Assembly: GCF_025264685.1 (NCBI RefSeq) | Contig: NZ_CP073721.1 | Span: 3,401,001-3,465,000, forward strand | DNA: 64,000 nucleotides | DNA from: Dactylosporangium roseum | GTDB lineage: Bacteria > Actinomycetota > Actinomycetes > Mycobacteriales > Micromonosporaceae | Reading direction: 5' to 3' | Shown here: positions 1-9,296 of the stretch, piece after piece | Layout: each line of letters opens with the position of its first letter | How positions within the stretch are numbered: position 1 is the stretch's first letter | The notes under the pieces: generated by a model | What the model was told of the DNA's origin: nothing | The model's input: only the letters and a program-made list of their open reading frames with translations | The model's database searches: none | Program-made: the position numbers and the translations under genes

Positions 1-2
1 TG

Positions 3-299
3 ATGGCATCGGTGTTTCCGGCGCTGCCCTTCGTCGACGTGATCGATCCCGCACGGATTCTCACTCCCGAGCACAAAGTCCTCGTCGTTGACGACCTGCT
101 CCAGCGGCACGCACTGCCACGTTCGCGTTGCGTCGCGTACGGAGACTCGATGTCCGACGCGCCGCTGTTCCGGTCCCTGGAGGCGACCGTCGCGGTGAAC
201 GCCGATCGGCATCTGGCCGGTCTGGCCGCCAGCGAGTATCGGGGCGATGATCTCCTCGAGGCATACCGGCTCGGGCGCAGCCACCTGGACCGGGCGTAG
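3..299 (+). CDS. HAD-superfamily phosphatase, C-terminal end (cut by window edge)
   Basis: The 98 visible residues are the C-terminal part of a haloacid-dehalogenase-like hydrolase. The motif GDSMSDAPLF near residue 47 fits HAD motif IV (GDxxxD), which holds the Mg2+ in phosphoserine-phosphatase-like enzymes, and it is followed by the usual small hydrophobic strand (VAVNADRHL). Motif I (DxDGT) must lie before the window, so the first ATG at position 3 is probably internal rather than a true start. It ends with TAG about 130 bases before the purF-like gene. The substrate cannot be told from this fragment. Confidence 0.6.
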   Translation: MASVFPALPFVDVIDPARILTPEHKVLVVDDLLQRHALPRSRCVAYGDSMSDAPLFRSLEATVAVNADRHLAGLAASEYRGDDLLEAYRLGRSHLDRA

Positions 300-427
300 T
301 AACCGACGACCCGGCCTGGATGCAGCGGATAAACATGCGCGTAGCCCGCCTCCCAGCTCGGGATGAACCAGGTCGTGGGCGCCTGCCGGTTCCTCGCCGG
401 CCTCGCCGATTCCGTATAGTTCGTCCG

Positions 428-1810
428 GTGGCAGACGGCAGTGACAGCCCCAAGGAAGCCTGCGGCGTCTTCGGCGTACGCGACCCACGTCAACCCGTAG
501 CTCACCTCACCTACCTCGGCCTGTTCGCCCTGCAGCACCGCGGCCAGGAGTCCGCCGGCATCGCGGTCAGCGACGGCGCGAAGATCCTGGTCGACAAGGA
601 CATGGGCCTGGTCTCCGCGATCTTCGACGAGCACCGGCTGCGGGCGCTGCCTGGCATCATGGCGATCGGCCACACCCGCTACGCCACCACCGGCGCCAGT
701 GCCTGGCACAACGCCCAGCCGGTCGCCCGCCAGGCCGGCGACGTGTTCTTCGCCCTCGGCCACAACGGCAACCTGGTCAACACCGCCGAACTCGCCGCCG
801 GCCCCGCCGACGTCAGCGACAGCGACGTCGTCGCCGCGCTGCTCGCCGGCGCCCTCACCGCAGACGGCGGCGGAGACCTGATCGCCGCGCTGTCCGCCGT
901 CCTGCCCCGGCTCGAGAGCGCCTACTCGTTCGTCATGATGGACGAGACCCGGCTCATCGGCGCACGCGACCCGCACGGCTTCCGGCCGCTGTTCCTCGGC
1001 CGGCTCGACACCGGCGGCTGGGTTCTCGCCTCTGAAACGCCCGGTCTCGACGTCGTCGGCGCCCGTGTCATCCGCGAGATTGACCTTGGCGAGGCCGTTG
1101 TCATCGACGACGACGGTGTGCACAGCGTCCAGTTCGCCGCGTCGCGGCGTCGCGCGCTGTGCTCGTTCGAGTTCGTCTACATCGCCCGTCCCGACGGCCG
1201 GCTCGCCGGTGTCGGCGTCCACGCGGCCCGCCGCCGGATGGGTCAGGCTCTCGCCCGACAGGCGCCCGTCGACGCCGACATGGTCATGCCGATTCCCGAC
1301 TCGTCGGTCCCCGGCGCTCAGGGCTACGCCGCCGAGTCCGGTATCGAGTATGGCGACGGCCTGATCAAGAATCGCTACATCGGCCGCACGTTCATTGCAC
1401 CGACCCAGACACTGCGGGACAACGCCGTACGGATCAAGTTCAACGCGATCGAAGACAACGTAGCCGGCAAACGGTTGGTCGTCGTCGAGGACTCGATCGT
1501 GCGGGCCACCACGCTGCGCGCCACCATGCGGCTGCTGCGCGACGCCGGCGCGGCCGAGATCCACCTGCGCGTGCTCTCCGCCCCCTACCGGTGGTCCTGC
1601 TTTTACGGCCTGGACACCGCCGACCGCAGCAGACTGGTCGCCGCCACCATGACCGTCGACCAGATCCGCGACCACCTCGGCGCAGACTCCTTGGCATACC
1701 TGGAACTCGACAGCATGCTCACGGCGATCTCTCCCGAGCCCAACGGATTCTGCACCGCCTGCATGACCGGCGACTACCCCACACCGATACCCGGCATGCT
1801 CGCCAAGTAG
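428..1810 (+). CDS. purF: Amidophosphoribosyltransferase (PurF) paralogue
   Basis: Glutamine PRPP amidotransferase transfers ammonia from glutamine to PRPP, the first committed purine step. The GTG at 428 gives 460 residues and leaves an 11-residue propeptide before the catalytic Cys of CGVFGV, as in Bacillus-type PurF; further upstream codons look non-coding. The N-terminal Ntn glutaminase domain has LQHRGQESAG and GHTRYATTG. The C-terminal PRTase domain has VVVEDSIVRATT (PRPP loop), and the cysteines in RWSCFYG and FCTACMTG are the likely Fe-S ligands. It is more divergent than a typical actinobacterial PurF, and no purM follows it. It may therefore be a second copy rather than the housekeeping gene (inference). 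Confidence 0.88.
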   Translation: MADGSDSPKEACGVFGVRDPRQPVAHLTYLGLFALQHRGQESAGIAVSDGAKILVDKDMGLVSAIFDEHRLRALPGIMAIGHTRYATTGASAWHNAQPVARQAGDVFFALGHNGNLVNTAELAAGPADVSDSDVVAALLAGALTADGGGDLIAALSAVLPRLESAYSFVMMDETRLIGARDPHGFRPLFLGRLDTGGWVLASETPGLDVVGARVIREIDLGEAVVIDDDGVHSVQFAASRRRALCSFEFVYIARPDGRLAGVGVHAARRRMGQALARQAPVDADMVMPIPDSSVPGAQGYAAESGIEYGDGLIKNRYIGRTFIAPTQTLRDNAVRIKFNAIEDNVAGKRLVVVEDSIVRATTLRATMRLLRDAGAAEIHLRVLSAPYRWSCFYGLDTADRSRLVAATMTVDQIRDHLGADSLAYLELDSMLTAISPEPNGFCTACMTGDYPTPIPGMLAK

Positions 1811-2094
1811 ATCCCGATAGCTCGTGGACCCACGCCGCTGCTGTAGCCCACGGCGCCAGACCTCAAGCCCGTCATAGCCCAAACAACAATCGCAGAGAAG
1901 GCAGTATGAAGCGCCCGTCGGAATTCGGGGCGCCCAGGCGGCAAACGGGGGGTAGGGCGGGCGGGAGCGACTGGGCAGCTCCAATCCGACCTCCGACAAC
2001 AGATGGGATCGCGCGACGGTCGGCTGACGCGGGCACGACGGCGCCGTTGCGTTGTGGGATCGGCGGACACGTTGAACCTGTGTCGGGTCCGCGG

Positions 2095-2298
2095 TCAGAT
2101 CGTCCGGGCGAGTTCGGTGAACGCCGCGGCGACCGAGTCGAGATGAGTACGTCGACGTCCGTGTTGGTCGATGGCGCGATAGACGTACCGCCACACGCCG
2201 TTGACCTTGATGTACGTCTCGTCGACATACCACCTCTCAGCAGGGGCGTGACGCGTGAACCGGGCGGCGTCGGTCAGCAACGGCGTGAAGTGCTGCAC
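2095..2298 (-). pseudogene. IS6-family transposase remnant
   Basis: About 67 residues survive. WYVDETYIKVNGVWRYVYRA is the first catalytic Asp region of IS6/IS26-type DDE transposases. The N-terminal HTH and the later D and E residues are missing, and the frame turns into unrelated sequence after AIDQHG. It lies back to back with a recombinase fragment on the same strand. Confidence 0.75.
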
Positions 2299-2311
2299 CT
2301 ATGGGAAGAGC

Positions 2312-2524
2312 GAGGATGTGACGCCTGGTTGGTGGCGGTGTTCATGTTGTCGCGGTCGGTGATGTAGTCCAGCAGCAGGGAAGCGGCCGGCTCGGGGACC
2401 GGTGAGGCCGGTTCCCCGAGGCGGAGAAGTACTGCTTCTCCGTCGTGCATGACGTCGTCGACGGTGAGCTGGACGATCCGAGTGAGGGCTGGGCGTAGAG
2501 AAGCACGATAACGCCGGCGACGCG
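2312..2524 (-). pseudogene. Tyrosine recombinase/integrase fragment, frameshifted
   Basis: Reading right to left, VLLYAQP continues as LTRIVQLTVDDV and then LRLGEPASPVPEPAASLLL. This is the core segment just before the catalytic HxxR region of actinobacterial phage-type integrases. The two halves lie in different frames, consistent with one base lost from a C run near 2490. No catalytic Arg-His-Arg-Tyr set remains. It ends at the junction with the IS6 remnant. Confidence 0.6.
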
Positions 2525-2537
2525 GAGGTTCTTCGGC

Positions 2538-2733
2538 GTGTCCGAAGCCGCCCGCCGCCGCGCCCACCGTCACGCCCCGCGCACGTACACGGTGGTCCGC
2601 GGCGACACCCTGAGCAAGATCGCCCGCACCTTCTGCGGGAACGCGACCCGCTGGCCGGACATCCAGCACGCGAACGGCATCGCCGACCCGAGCCGCATCC
2701 CCCGGCCAGGTCCTGACCATCCCGATGCCCTGA
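2538..2733 (+). pseudogene. LysM-domain protein fragment with a C-run frameshift
   Basis: TYTVVRGDTLSKIARTF followed by WPDIQHANGIADPSRI is a clear LysM peptidoglycan-binding motif. In the written frame it runs on as nonsense. If the five-C run near 2700 had four Cs, the frame would read IPGQVLTIPMP and stop at 2731-2733, which is the normal end of a LysM domain. Only about 65 residues precede it and no signal peptide is visible, so the gene is also truncated at its 5' side. Confidence 0.6.
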
Positions 2734-2741
2734 CCCGCTCG

Positions 2742-2897
2742 TTATCGTGCGGCCCGCTCAATGCCGTCGAGGAGCAGGTCGAGGGTGAACTCGAACTCGG
2801 TCTGGCTGTTGCACCAGCCGAGGGTCGGGTCGGTCGCGGCGTGGACCTCGGCCATCACCATCGCGGTCAGGTTCGGCAGGGCCCCGGCCATCGCGGA
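2742..2897 (-). pseudogene. TetR-family regulator, C-terminal fragment
   Basis: The minus strand reads GALPNLTAMVMAEVHAATD, then TEFEFTLDLLLDGIERAAR and a TAA stop at 2742-2744. That is the typical final helix pair of TetR C-terminal ligand-binding domains. No DNA-binding HTH is present, and the fragment is joined in a different frame to the 3' end of the aldo/keto reductase gene. This looks like a recombination scar. Confidence 0.55.
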
Positions 2898-3730
2898 CTT
2901 GGGCCGTCCGGCGGCGGGAACGCGCGGTCCAGGTCGGCGAAGTCCTCGGCGGTGAGTCGCACGTCCAGCGCGGCACGGTTCTCCGCGGTGTGCTCCGGGT
3001 GGGCGGCCTTCGGGATCGTGGTGATCCCGTCCTGGCGGATCACCCAGGCCAGCGCTACCTGCGCCGAGGTGACATCATGCCGCTCGGCGACGGCGATGAC
3101 CGCCGGGTGGCGCAGGACGGTTCCCCGGTGGTCGAACGGCGCGTAGGCCATGATGGTCAGCCCGGACCGCTGGCACGCCGGCAGCAGATCCCACTCGATG
3201 CCGCGGCGGGCCAGGTTGTACAACACCTGGTCCGTCTGCACGGAGTGGCCGTTGGGCACCGCGGTGGCCGCTCGCAGGTCGACGGTGTCGAAATTGCTGA
3301 CCCCCCAGAACCGGATCTTGCCCTGCTGCTGCAGCAGCGTGAACGCCTCGACGGTCTCGTCGACGGGCACCGGGCCGGGCCAATGCAGCAGGTACAGGTC
3401 GATGTGACCGGTCCGCAGCCGGTGCAGGCTGCGGTCGCAGGCCTCGATCGCGCCCGCCCGGTCGGCGTGCTCCGGCAGGACCTTCGTCACCAGGAACACC
3501 TCGTCGCGGCGGCCGACGACCGCGTCACCAACGAGCCGTTCGGCGGCGCCGTCGCCGTACATCTCAGCGGTGTCGATGAGAGTCATCTCCAGGTCGAGGC
3601 CCAGCCGCAGCGCGGTGAGCTCCTCGTCGCGGCGCATCGGGTCCTCACCGAGGCCCCACGTTCCCTGTCCCAGCACGGGAATCTGTTCACCGGCCGGCAG
3701 TCCCACCATCCGCATGCTCAACGTCTTCAT
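2867..3730 (-). CDS. Aldo/keto reductase
   Basis: NADPH-dependent oxidoreductase of the AKR superfamily, 287 residues in a TIM barrel. The catalytic tetrad is visible: Asp and Tyr in DTAEMYGDG, Lys in VTKVLP, His in LYLLHWPGP. The late segment with IPKAAHPEHTAENR fits the cofactor-binding loop. The start MKTLSMRMVGLPAG matches the family N-terminus. The last ten or so residues after FPPPDGP are probably not native, because the gene runs into a TetR fragment in another frame at about 2890. The substrate is unknown. It is divergent from the aldehyde dehydrogenase at 3836. Confidence 0.85.
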   Translation of the reverse strand: MKTLSMRMVGLPAGEQIPVLGQGTWGLGEDPMRRDEELTALRLGLDLEMTLIDTAEMYGDGAAERLVGDAVVGRRDEVFLVTKVLPEHADRAGAIEACDRSLHRLRTGHIDLYLLHWPGPVPVDETVEAFTLLQQQGKIRFWGVSNFDTVDLRAATAVPNGHSVQTDQVLYNLARRGIEWDLLPACQRSGLTIMAYAPFDHRGTVLRHPAVIAVAERHDVTSAQVALAWVIRQDGITTIPKAAHPEHTAENRAALDVRLTAEDFADLDRAFPPPDGPSPRWPGPCRT

Positions 3731-3835
3731 CGCAGCGCATTACCTCGGCCCCGGGTGGGCAAACCCCGGTTGGTTCAGGCGATGCTCGCGGGGTAGCAGT
3801 CGGGGTCCCCCATTCGTTGCGCGAGGGAGTAACCC

Positions 3836-5260
3836 ATGTCCACGTCCTCCGCCGTCCGGCACAGCCCGATCGCCACCGTCAACCCCTACAACAACCAGCT
3901 CGTCCGTGAGTTCCCGCCGATGAGCCCGGAGGCCGTCGACAACGCGGCGCAGAACGCGCAGCATGCATTCCAGTCCTGGCGCCGGGTCGGCGTCGACGAA
4001 CGGGCCACGCTGGTCGGCCGGGCCGCGCGGCTGCTGCGCGAGCGCGGCGAGGAACTGGCCGAGCTGGTGACGCTGGAGATGGGCAAGCTCATCGGGCACA
4101 GCCGCGCCGAGATGGACCTGTCCGCGAGGATCCTGCAGTACTGCGCCGATGAGGGGCCCGGGTTGCTCGCCGACGAGCCGTTGGAGCTCGACGGCGGGTC
4201 GGCCGCTATCGTCAACGATCCCCTGGGCGTGATCGTGGGCGCCCAGCCGTGGAACTTCCCGGTGTACCAGGTGGTGCGGTTTGCCGGACCGAATCTGGTG
4301 CTGGGCAACACGATCCTGCTCAAGCACGCGAGCAACACCCCGCAGTCGGCGCTCGCCATGGAACGGCTGTTCACCGACGCGGGGATACCACAGGGGGTGT
4401 ACACCAACCTGCTGATCACCGGCTCCGAGTTCGATCGCGTCGTGGCACTCGACGTCGTGCGCGGCGCGTCGCTGACCGGCAGCGAGCGCGGCGGCGCCAG
4501 CGTCGGGGCCGCGGCCGGGCGCAGCATGAGGAAGAGCGTCCTGGAACTGGGCGGCAGCGATCCGTTCATCGTTCTCGACGGCGACAACTTCGACCACACC
4601 GTCGATGCGGCCATGGCGGGGCGCATGCACAACATGGGGCAGAGCTGCGTGAGTGCGAAGCGGATGATCGTGATGTCCGGCGCGTTCGACCGGTTCGTGA
4701 CCGCGCTTGCCCAGCGTATGCGCGCGCTGCAGCCCGGTGATCCTGCCGACGAGGCCACCACGCTGGCGCCCCTGTCCTCGGAGCGGGCCGCCGAGAAGCT
4801 GTTGGACCAGGTCCGTGATGCCCTCGACAAGGGGGCGATCGCGGTCGTCGGCGGCGGGCGGGTCGATCGCCCCGGCGCATTCGTGCAACCCACGGTCCTC
4901 GTCGGCGTGACCCCGAAAATGCGCGCCTTCCACGAGGAGTTGTTCGGTCCGGTCGCCGTCGTGTATCGGGCGGGCAGCGACGACGAGGCGGTCGCGCTCG
5001 CCAACGACTCGCCCTACGGCCTCGGCGGTGCCGTGTTCGGCAGCGATCCGGCGCGGGCCCGGTCGGTCGCACGCCGGGTCGAGAGCGGGATGGTGTGGAT
5101 CAACCACCCGACGTCGTCCGAGCCGAACCTTCCCTTCGGCGGCATCAAGCAGTCCGGGTACGGGCGTGAGCTGTCCTCGATCGGCTTCAAGGAGTTCGCC
5201 AACCGGAAGCTGGTCGTGACCATGCCCGCGGACACGCCCATCACCGACGCTCTCGGCTAA
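3836..5260 (+). CDS. NAD(P)-dependent aldehyde (succinate-semialdehyde-type) dehydrogenase
   Basis: 474 residues covering the whole aldehyde dehydrogenase fold. It oxidises an aldehyde to the acid with NAD(P)+. PWNFPVYQ is the Asn region of the oxyanion hole, LELGGSDPF carries the general-base Glu, and GQSCVSAKR carries the catalytic Cys. [10 protein letters not shown] and [14 protein letters not shown] are typical C-terminal motifs. The nearest family is the GabD/YneI succinate-semialdehyde dehydrogenase group (inference from overall pattern). ATG 3836 follows a GGGAG ribosome-binding site. It is divergent from the aldo/keto reductase, which may act on related carbonyl compounds. Confidence 0.88.
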   Translation: MSTSSAVRHSPIATVNPYNNQLVREFPPMSPEAVDNAAQNAQHAFQSWRRVGVDERATLVGRAARLLRERGEELAELVTLEMGKLIGHSRAEMDLSARILQYCADEGPGLLADEPLELDGGSAAIVNDPLGVIVGAQPWNFPVYQVVRFAGPNLVLGNTILLKHASNTPQSALAMERLFTDAGIPQGVYTNLLITGSEFDRVVALDVVRGASLTGSERGGASVGAAAGRSMRKSVLELGGSDPFIVLDGDNFDHTVDAAMAGRMHNMGQSCVSAKRMIVMSGAFDRFVTALAQRMRALQPGDPADEATTLAPLSSERAAEKLLDQVRDALDKGAIAVVGGGRVDRPGAFVQPTVLVGVTPKMRAFHEELFGPVAVVYRAGSDDEAVALANDSPYGLGGAVFGSDPARARSVARRVESGMVWINHPTSSEPNLPFGGIKQSGYGRELSSIGFKEFANRKLVVTMPADTPITDALG

Positions 5261-5366
5261 CCGGAGCCGCCCGGAGCTGTAGATCAACCTCACGTCAACC
5301 GACATGAGTGATCTCGCCGTAGCACGTTTCCATGATCCATGACTCGTTCGAACCGCGAGGGGCATC

Positions 5367-5666
5367 ATGACCTATGCGCTGGTGCGGCCACGGTACCTGT
5401 CGCTGGACGCGTTCGCTGCCGCCGCCAGACTGCACCCGGAGTTGGTCGCCCGGCTCGCCGCCCTGGGACTGTTGGAGCCGTCCGTGGACGCCCGCGGCAT
5501 CCGCTGGTTCCGGGCGGTGGACTTGGCCGTCGCGGCGCGGATCCACCGGCTGTACACCGGTCTGCCGCTCAACTACGCCGCCATCGGTGTCCTGCTCGAC
5601 CTGCTCGACCGCATCGACGAACTGGAAGCAACGCTCAGGAGGCGGTCATGGACCTCAACCGACTGA
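5367..5666 (+). CDS. CbpM-like chaperone modulator (MerR-like fold)
   Basis: 99 residues with a MerR-type winged-helix pattern: YLSLDAFAAAARLHPELVAR then LGLLEPSVDARGIRWFRA. Such small proteins sit beside DnaJ/CbpA and ClpB genes and modulate DnaJ-type co-chaperones. Its 3' end overlaps the start of a clpB stub at 5648, which supports a former heat-shock operon. No dnaJ-like gene is found upstream in the window. Confidence 0.65.
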   Translation: MTYALVRPRYLSLDAFAAAARLHPELVARLAALGLLEPSVDARGIRWFRAVDLAVAARIHRLYTGLPLNYAAIGVLLDLLDRIDELEATLRRRSWTSTD

Positions 5667-5754
5667 CCGAACGATCTCAGCAAGCCCTCCACGACGCCCA
5701 GCCAAGGCCGTGCGCTTCGGCCATTCCGAGGTCGACGGGGCCGCGCCGTCCTAG
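5648..5754 (+). pseudogene. clpB: clpB N-terminal stub, frameshifted
   Basis: MDLNRLTERSQQALHDAQ is the invariant start of actinobacterial ClpB. After DAQ the frame breaks by one missing G; the continuation AKAVRFGHSEVDG is found in the next frame and then ends in a stop at 5752-5754. Only about 35 of roughly 860 residues remain, so this is a relic of the disaggregase gene and not functional. Confidence 0.8.
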
Positions 5755-5771
5755 CCGCGAGCCAGACCGCT

Positions 5772-5806
5772 CGCTCGCCCCGACCTTGATGGGTCCGGGG
5801 CGAGCG
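5772..5806. terminator. Strong GC-rich hairpin, probable terminator
   Basis: CGCTCGCCCCGACC pairs with GGTCCGGGGCGAGCG around a short loop, with one bulged base. It lies between the clpB stub (plus) and the 3' end of the minus-strand reductase at 5933, so it can serve converging transcripts. There is no long T tract, as is usual in high-GC actinomycetes. Confidence 0.6.
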
Positions 5807-5932
5807 GCCTTCTCTGGTGCTGAGCGACGCGTATCAATGGGCGACGACGATGCGGTTCTCCACGGTGGTGATCCGCCCGCGCAGGTCTTCCGGCGACGGC
5901 TGCACCCGCGGACGCACCGAATGCGGATTGGG

Positions 5933-7612
5933 CTATCGGAGGGTAGCTGCGGCGTGGTCGGCGACGCGGCCGGTGCTCTGGAGGTACTTCCATACCAGCC
6001 GCACTGCCGTGGCGCCTTCGCCCACGGCCGAGGTGACCCGCTTGATCGACCCCCGGCGCACGTCACCGGCGGCGAACACGCCGGGCAGGCTGGTCTGCAG
6101 CAGAGGCCGTTGCTGCGGGCCTGACTCGTCGGTGTCCGGGCCGGTGAGGATGAAGCCGTCCTCGTCGGTGGTGACCTGACCGGTCAGCCAATCGGTGCAC
6201 GGCCGCGCGCCGATGAAGACGAACAGCGCACGGGCGGGAATCTCGTGGCGCTGCCCGGTGCGCTGGTCCTCGACCACGAGCCGTTCGAGGGTGTCGCCGC
6301 CCACCAGCTCACGCACCTCGGTGCGGAGGTGGATCTGCACGCCCGGTGTCGTCTCGACCCGGTCGACCAGGTAGCGTGACATGGTCTCGCGGAGGTTGCC
6401 GCAGCGGGCCAGTAGGTGCACGACGCGCGTGTATTTCGACAGGAACAGCGCTGCCTGGCCCGCCGAGTTGCCGCCGCCCACGACCGCAACCGGGTCGTCG
6501 CGGCAGAACAGTGCCTCCGAGAGGGTCGCCGCATAGTACACGCTGGTCGCTTCCAACGCTTCGAATCGCGGAGCGTCGAGCTTGCGGTACTGGACGCCCG
6601 TCGCGATCAGGACGGTCCGTGCTGTGACCTCACCGCCGTCGTCGAGCTCGATGACATAGTTGCCTTCTCGTTCCTCCAGCCCGCGCGCCCGAGCCGGCAC
6701 GCTGAAGCTGGCTCCGAACTTCTCCGCCTGGACGACCGCCCGCTCGGCCAGTTCCCCGCCGGAGATCCCGGCAGGAAAACCGGGGTAGTTCTCGATCTGT
6801 GACGATCGGCCGGCCTGACCGCCGGTGGCGAACTCGTCGAGGGCGACCGTCGCCAGCCCCTCCGAGGCGCCATAGACGGCGGCGGCGAGGCCTGCCGGGC
6901 CGGCCCCGACAATGGCGAGGTCCCACACCGTGGCGCCGGGTCGAGGTGCGGGCAGGCCCACCGCCTGTGCTAGCTCCGCGTTGCTCGGGTTACGCAACAC
7001 CTGCCCGGCCGGGCAGATCACCACCGGAGTCTCCTCCGGTCGCACGTGCAGTTCGCGCAGCAGTGTCTCGGCGTCCTGATCCTTCTCCAGGTCGACCCAC
7101 TGGTAGGGGATGCGGTTACGGGCCGCGAACTCGCGCAGCCGCCGGTTGTCGGGCGAGAAGCAGGATCCGATGATCCGAAGCCCGGCGCCGCGGCCAATGA
7201 GCAGGGAGCGGCGGATCAGGTACGCCTTCAGGACCAGGTCACCCAGCGTGGAATCCCGCGCGATAACGGCCTTGAGACGGTCGACCGGAACCCTGAGGAC
7301 CTCGCCCGGCTCGCGCACCTGCGATGTGAAAAAGGCGGCCTGGCCGGTGACAAGGCTCAGCTCTCCCAGAAACCGCTTGGGGCCGTGCACGCTGATGACA
7401 CGTTCCTCGCCGCCGAACCCCTCGACATCGGCTACCTTGCCGGCGAGCACCACGAAGAAGTCGTAGTTCTCCTCACCCTCCCGGATGAATACCTCGCCCG
7501 TCTCTGCGCGGTGGCGCTGCCCCCCGGCGGCGAGGGCCTGAATCTGGGCGTCATCCAAGCGTGGGTAGGCCCCGTAGCGGTCCGGCGTCTCGACCAGCAT
7601 GTTCACATCCAC
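5933..7612 (-). CDS. Cyclic-nucleotide-binding/thioredoxin-reductase-like FAD oxidoreductase
   Basis: 559-residue fusion. Residues 1-140 form a Crp-type cNMP-binding beta barrel (FFVVLAGKVADVEGFGG then FLGELSLVTGQ). About 145-220 is a thioredoxin/glutaredoxin-like segment (RRLREFAARNRIPYQWVDLE). From about 232 a class II NAD(P)H:FAD oxidoreductase follows (IVGAGPAGLAAAVYGASEGL, SQIENYPGFP, VVGGGNSAGQAALFLS, GVFAAGDVR). The redox-active CxxC of true thioredoxin reductases is absent: the equivalent stretch reads VYYAATLSEALFC. The partner is therefore unlikely to be classical thioredoxin. The domain order matches a known actinobacterial architecture whose function is not settled. No operon partner is seen. 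Confidence 0.85.
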   Translation of the reverse strand: MDVNMLVETPDRYGAYPRLDDAQIQALAAGGQRHRAETGEVFIREGEENYDFFVVLAGKVADVEGFGGEERVISVHGPKRFLGELSLVTGQAAFFTSQVREPGEVLRVPVDRLKAVIARDSTLGDLVLKAYLIRRSLLIGRGAGLRIIGSCFSPDNRRLREFAARNRIPYQWVDLEKDQDAETLLRELHVRPEETPVVICPAGQVLRNPSNAELAQAVGLPAPRPGATVWDLAIVGAGPAGLAAAVYGASEGLATVALDEFATGGQAGRSSQIENYPGFPAGISGGELAERAVVQAEKFGASFSVPARARGLEEREGNYVIELDDGGEVTARTVLIATGVQYRKLDAPRFEALEATSVYYAATLSEALFCRDDPVAVVGGGNSAGQAALFLSKYTRVVHLLARCGNLRETMSRYLVDRVETTPGVQIHLRTEVRELVGGDTLERLVVEDQRTGQRHEIPARALFVFIGARPCTDWLTGQVTTDEDGFILTGPDTDESGPQQRPLLQTSLPGVFAAGDVRRGSIKRVTSAVGEGATAVRLVWKYLQSTGRVADHAAATLR

Positions 7613-7782
7613 CCCCTCGCCACGAACGCGATCTACCCGAAGCGTCGCCGGCTAACCCCCGTTCCCCGCTGTGTCGGGCTCACAAAGCTCCGAGCATCCA
7701 GCGGCCTGAGCGTTCGTATTGACCGCCGTCGCCCGAGAATCGCTTCGAGGCTTCACACCGGACCGGGCGCGAATCCTCCGCG

Positions 7783-8934
7783 TCAGAGGTCCGGGTGCAT
7801 GATCACCTTGGTCCAGCCGCGCTCACGCTTGTCGAAGTGCTCATAGCCCTCCGGGGCTCGGTTCAACGGCAGCTCGTGTGACACGACGTACGACGGCCGC
7901 GCCTTGTCCTCCACGATAAGGTTGAGCAGCGCCCGGTTGTAATCCTTGACGTTGCATTGCCCGGTGGCCATCGTCTGGCCCTTGGTCCAGAATCCGCCGT
8001 GGTCGAAGGCGACCTTCCCCTCCTTGTACAGCCGATCCGGGCTGCCCGGGTCCTTGGGTACGAAGACGCCGACGACGCCGATCGTGCCGGCGAACTTGAC
8101 GGTCTGCACGAGTGAGTTCACCGTCATCTCCGGGTGCTCCTGCCCGGACGCGTCGTGGGCCTGGTAGCCGACGCACTCGCAGCCCCGGTCCGCGCCGACG
8201 CCGTTCGTCTCCTCCATCACTCGGTCCGCCACGGACTCCTTGGAGGCGTCGATCGGAATCGCACCGATCTTCGCGGCCAGTTCCAGGCGGTCCTGGTGGT
8301 AGTCGACCACCATGATCTTCGAGGCATTCTTGATCGTCGCCGAGAGTGCGGCCATCTGACCCACCGGCCCGGCGCCGTAGATCACCACCGAGTCGCCGGG
8401 CTGCACGCAGGCGAGCTGCGTCGCGTGCCAGCCGGTCGGGAAGATGTCGGCAAGCATCACGTAGTCGCGCTGCCGATCCCGATCGCGAGCGTTCTCCGGC
8501 AGCACGAGGCAGTTGAAGTCACCGAAGGGCACCCGCAGCATCTCGGCCTGGCCTCCCTCGTACGGGCCCATGCCGGCGAAGCCGTACGCGGCGCCGACCA
8601 TGTTCGGGTCCGGATTCGTCCGCAGGCAGAAGGCGGTGAGGCCGTGCTCGCAGTTCGCGCAATACCCGCAGGAGATGTTGAACGGCAGGCATACCATGTC
8701 GCCGGCGCGGACCTTGTCGACGCCCTTGCCTGCCTCGACCACCTCGCCGAGGTTCTCGTGGCCGAGGATCCGGCCGGTCTCCATGTCTGTGCGGCCGTCG
8801 TACATGTGCAAGTCCGAGCCGCAGATGTTGGTGGTGGTGATCCGGACCAAGACGTCTTGCGGGTGCTCGATGCGGGGGTCCGGCACGTCCTTGACCGCGA
8901 CGGTACGCGGTCCCTCGTACACGACAGCCTTCAT
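7783..8934 (-). CDS. fdhA: Glutathione-independent formaldehyde dehydrogenase (zinc alcohol dehydrogenase family)
   Basis: 383 residues from the ATG at 8934 (MKAVVYEGPRTVAVKDVPDP), the usual start. Zinc-dependent medium-chain dehydrogenase that oxidises formaldehyde (often by dismutation) without glutathione. Catalytic zinc ligands lie in NICGSDLHMYDGR and GHENLGE; the structural zinc site is CGYCANCEHGLTAFC; the NAD fold has VIYGAGPVGQMAA. The frame stays open upstream to 9165 and would add 77 residues including a hydrophobic stretch (ALSAAALLAGLGLGVW). That extension is not part of the family and is probably not translated with this gene. Confidence 0.88.
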   Translation of the reverse strand: MKAVVYEGPRTVAVKDVPDPRIEHPQDVLVRITTTNICGSDLHMYDGRTDMETGRILGHENLGEVVEAGKGVDKVRAGDMVCLPFNISCGYCANCEHGLTAFCLRTNPDPNMVGAAYGFAGMGPYEGGQAEMLRVPFGDFNCLVLPENARDRDRQRDYVMLADIFPTGWHATQLACVQPGDSVVIYGAGPVGQMAALSATIKNASKIMVVDYHQDRLELAAKIGAIPIDASKESVADRVMEETNGVGADRGCECVGYQAHDASGQEHPEMTVNSLVQTVKFAGTIGVVGVFVPKDPGSPDRLYKEGKVAFDHGGFWTKGQTMATGQCNVKDYNRALLNLIVEDKARPSYVVSHELPLNRAPEGYEHFDKRERGWTKVIMHPDL

Positions 8935-9296
8935 GACCGCGCAGTACCCGGCCAGTGGGCGTTGAACTGGCCGGCCGGGCGAACCGGGGGAGGGCTCACG
9001 TAGCGGCGGGCGGCGTCTCTGTCCGACAGCATCCTTGACCCGGTCCTCGCGCGCGGCCCGATCTACCGGCCCGCACCAGACGCCCAGCCCAAGGCCTGCT
9101 AGTAGGGCAGCCGCACTGAGCGCGTTTTGGCTGGTAACCGGGTTGTTCTGGGGCTGGGTGATCATGGAGGCAGCCGCCTCGCGGTGCCGAGGCGTGCTTG
9201 CCCGCGACGAGTTTGATCGCTCGTGCGGTCCATGGGGTGTCGACAGCCGTCGGCGGGTCGCGGGACCGGGCGCCCGGTCGCGGCACCGCCACGCGG

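Noticed and set aside
3740..5368. A 542-codon minus-strand frame opposite the aldehyde dehydrogenase
   Set aside because: Shadow of the plus-strand gene; no family resemblance.
8935..9165. N-terminal extension of formaldehyde dehydrogenase with a hydrophobic helix
   Set aside because: Not present in the family; the ATG at 8934 gives the standard N-terminus. It could be a separate small peptide but there is no support.
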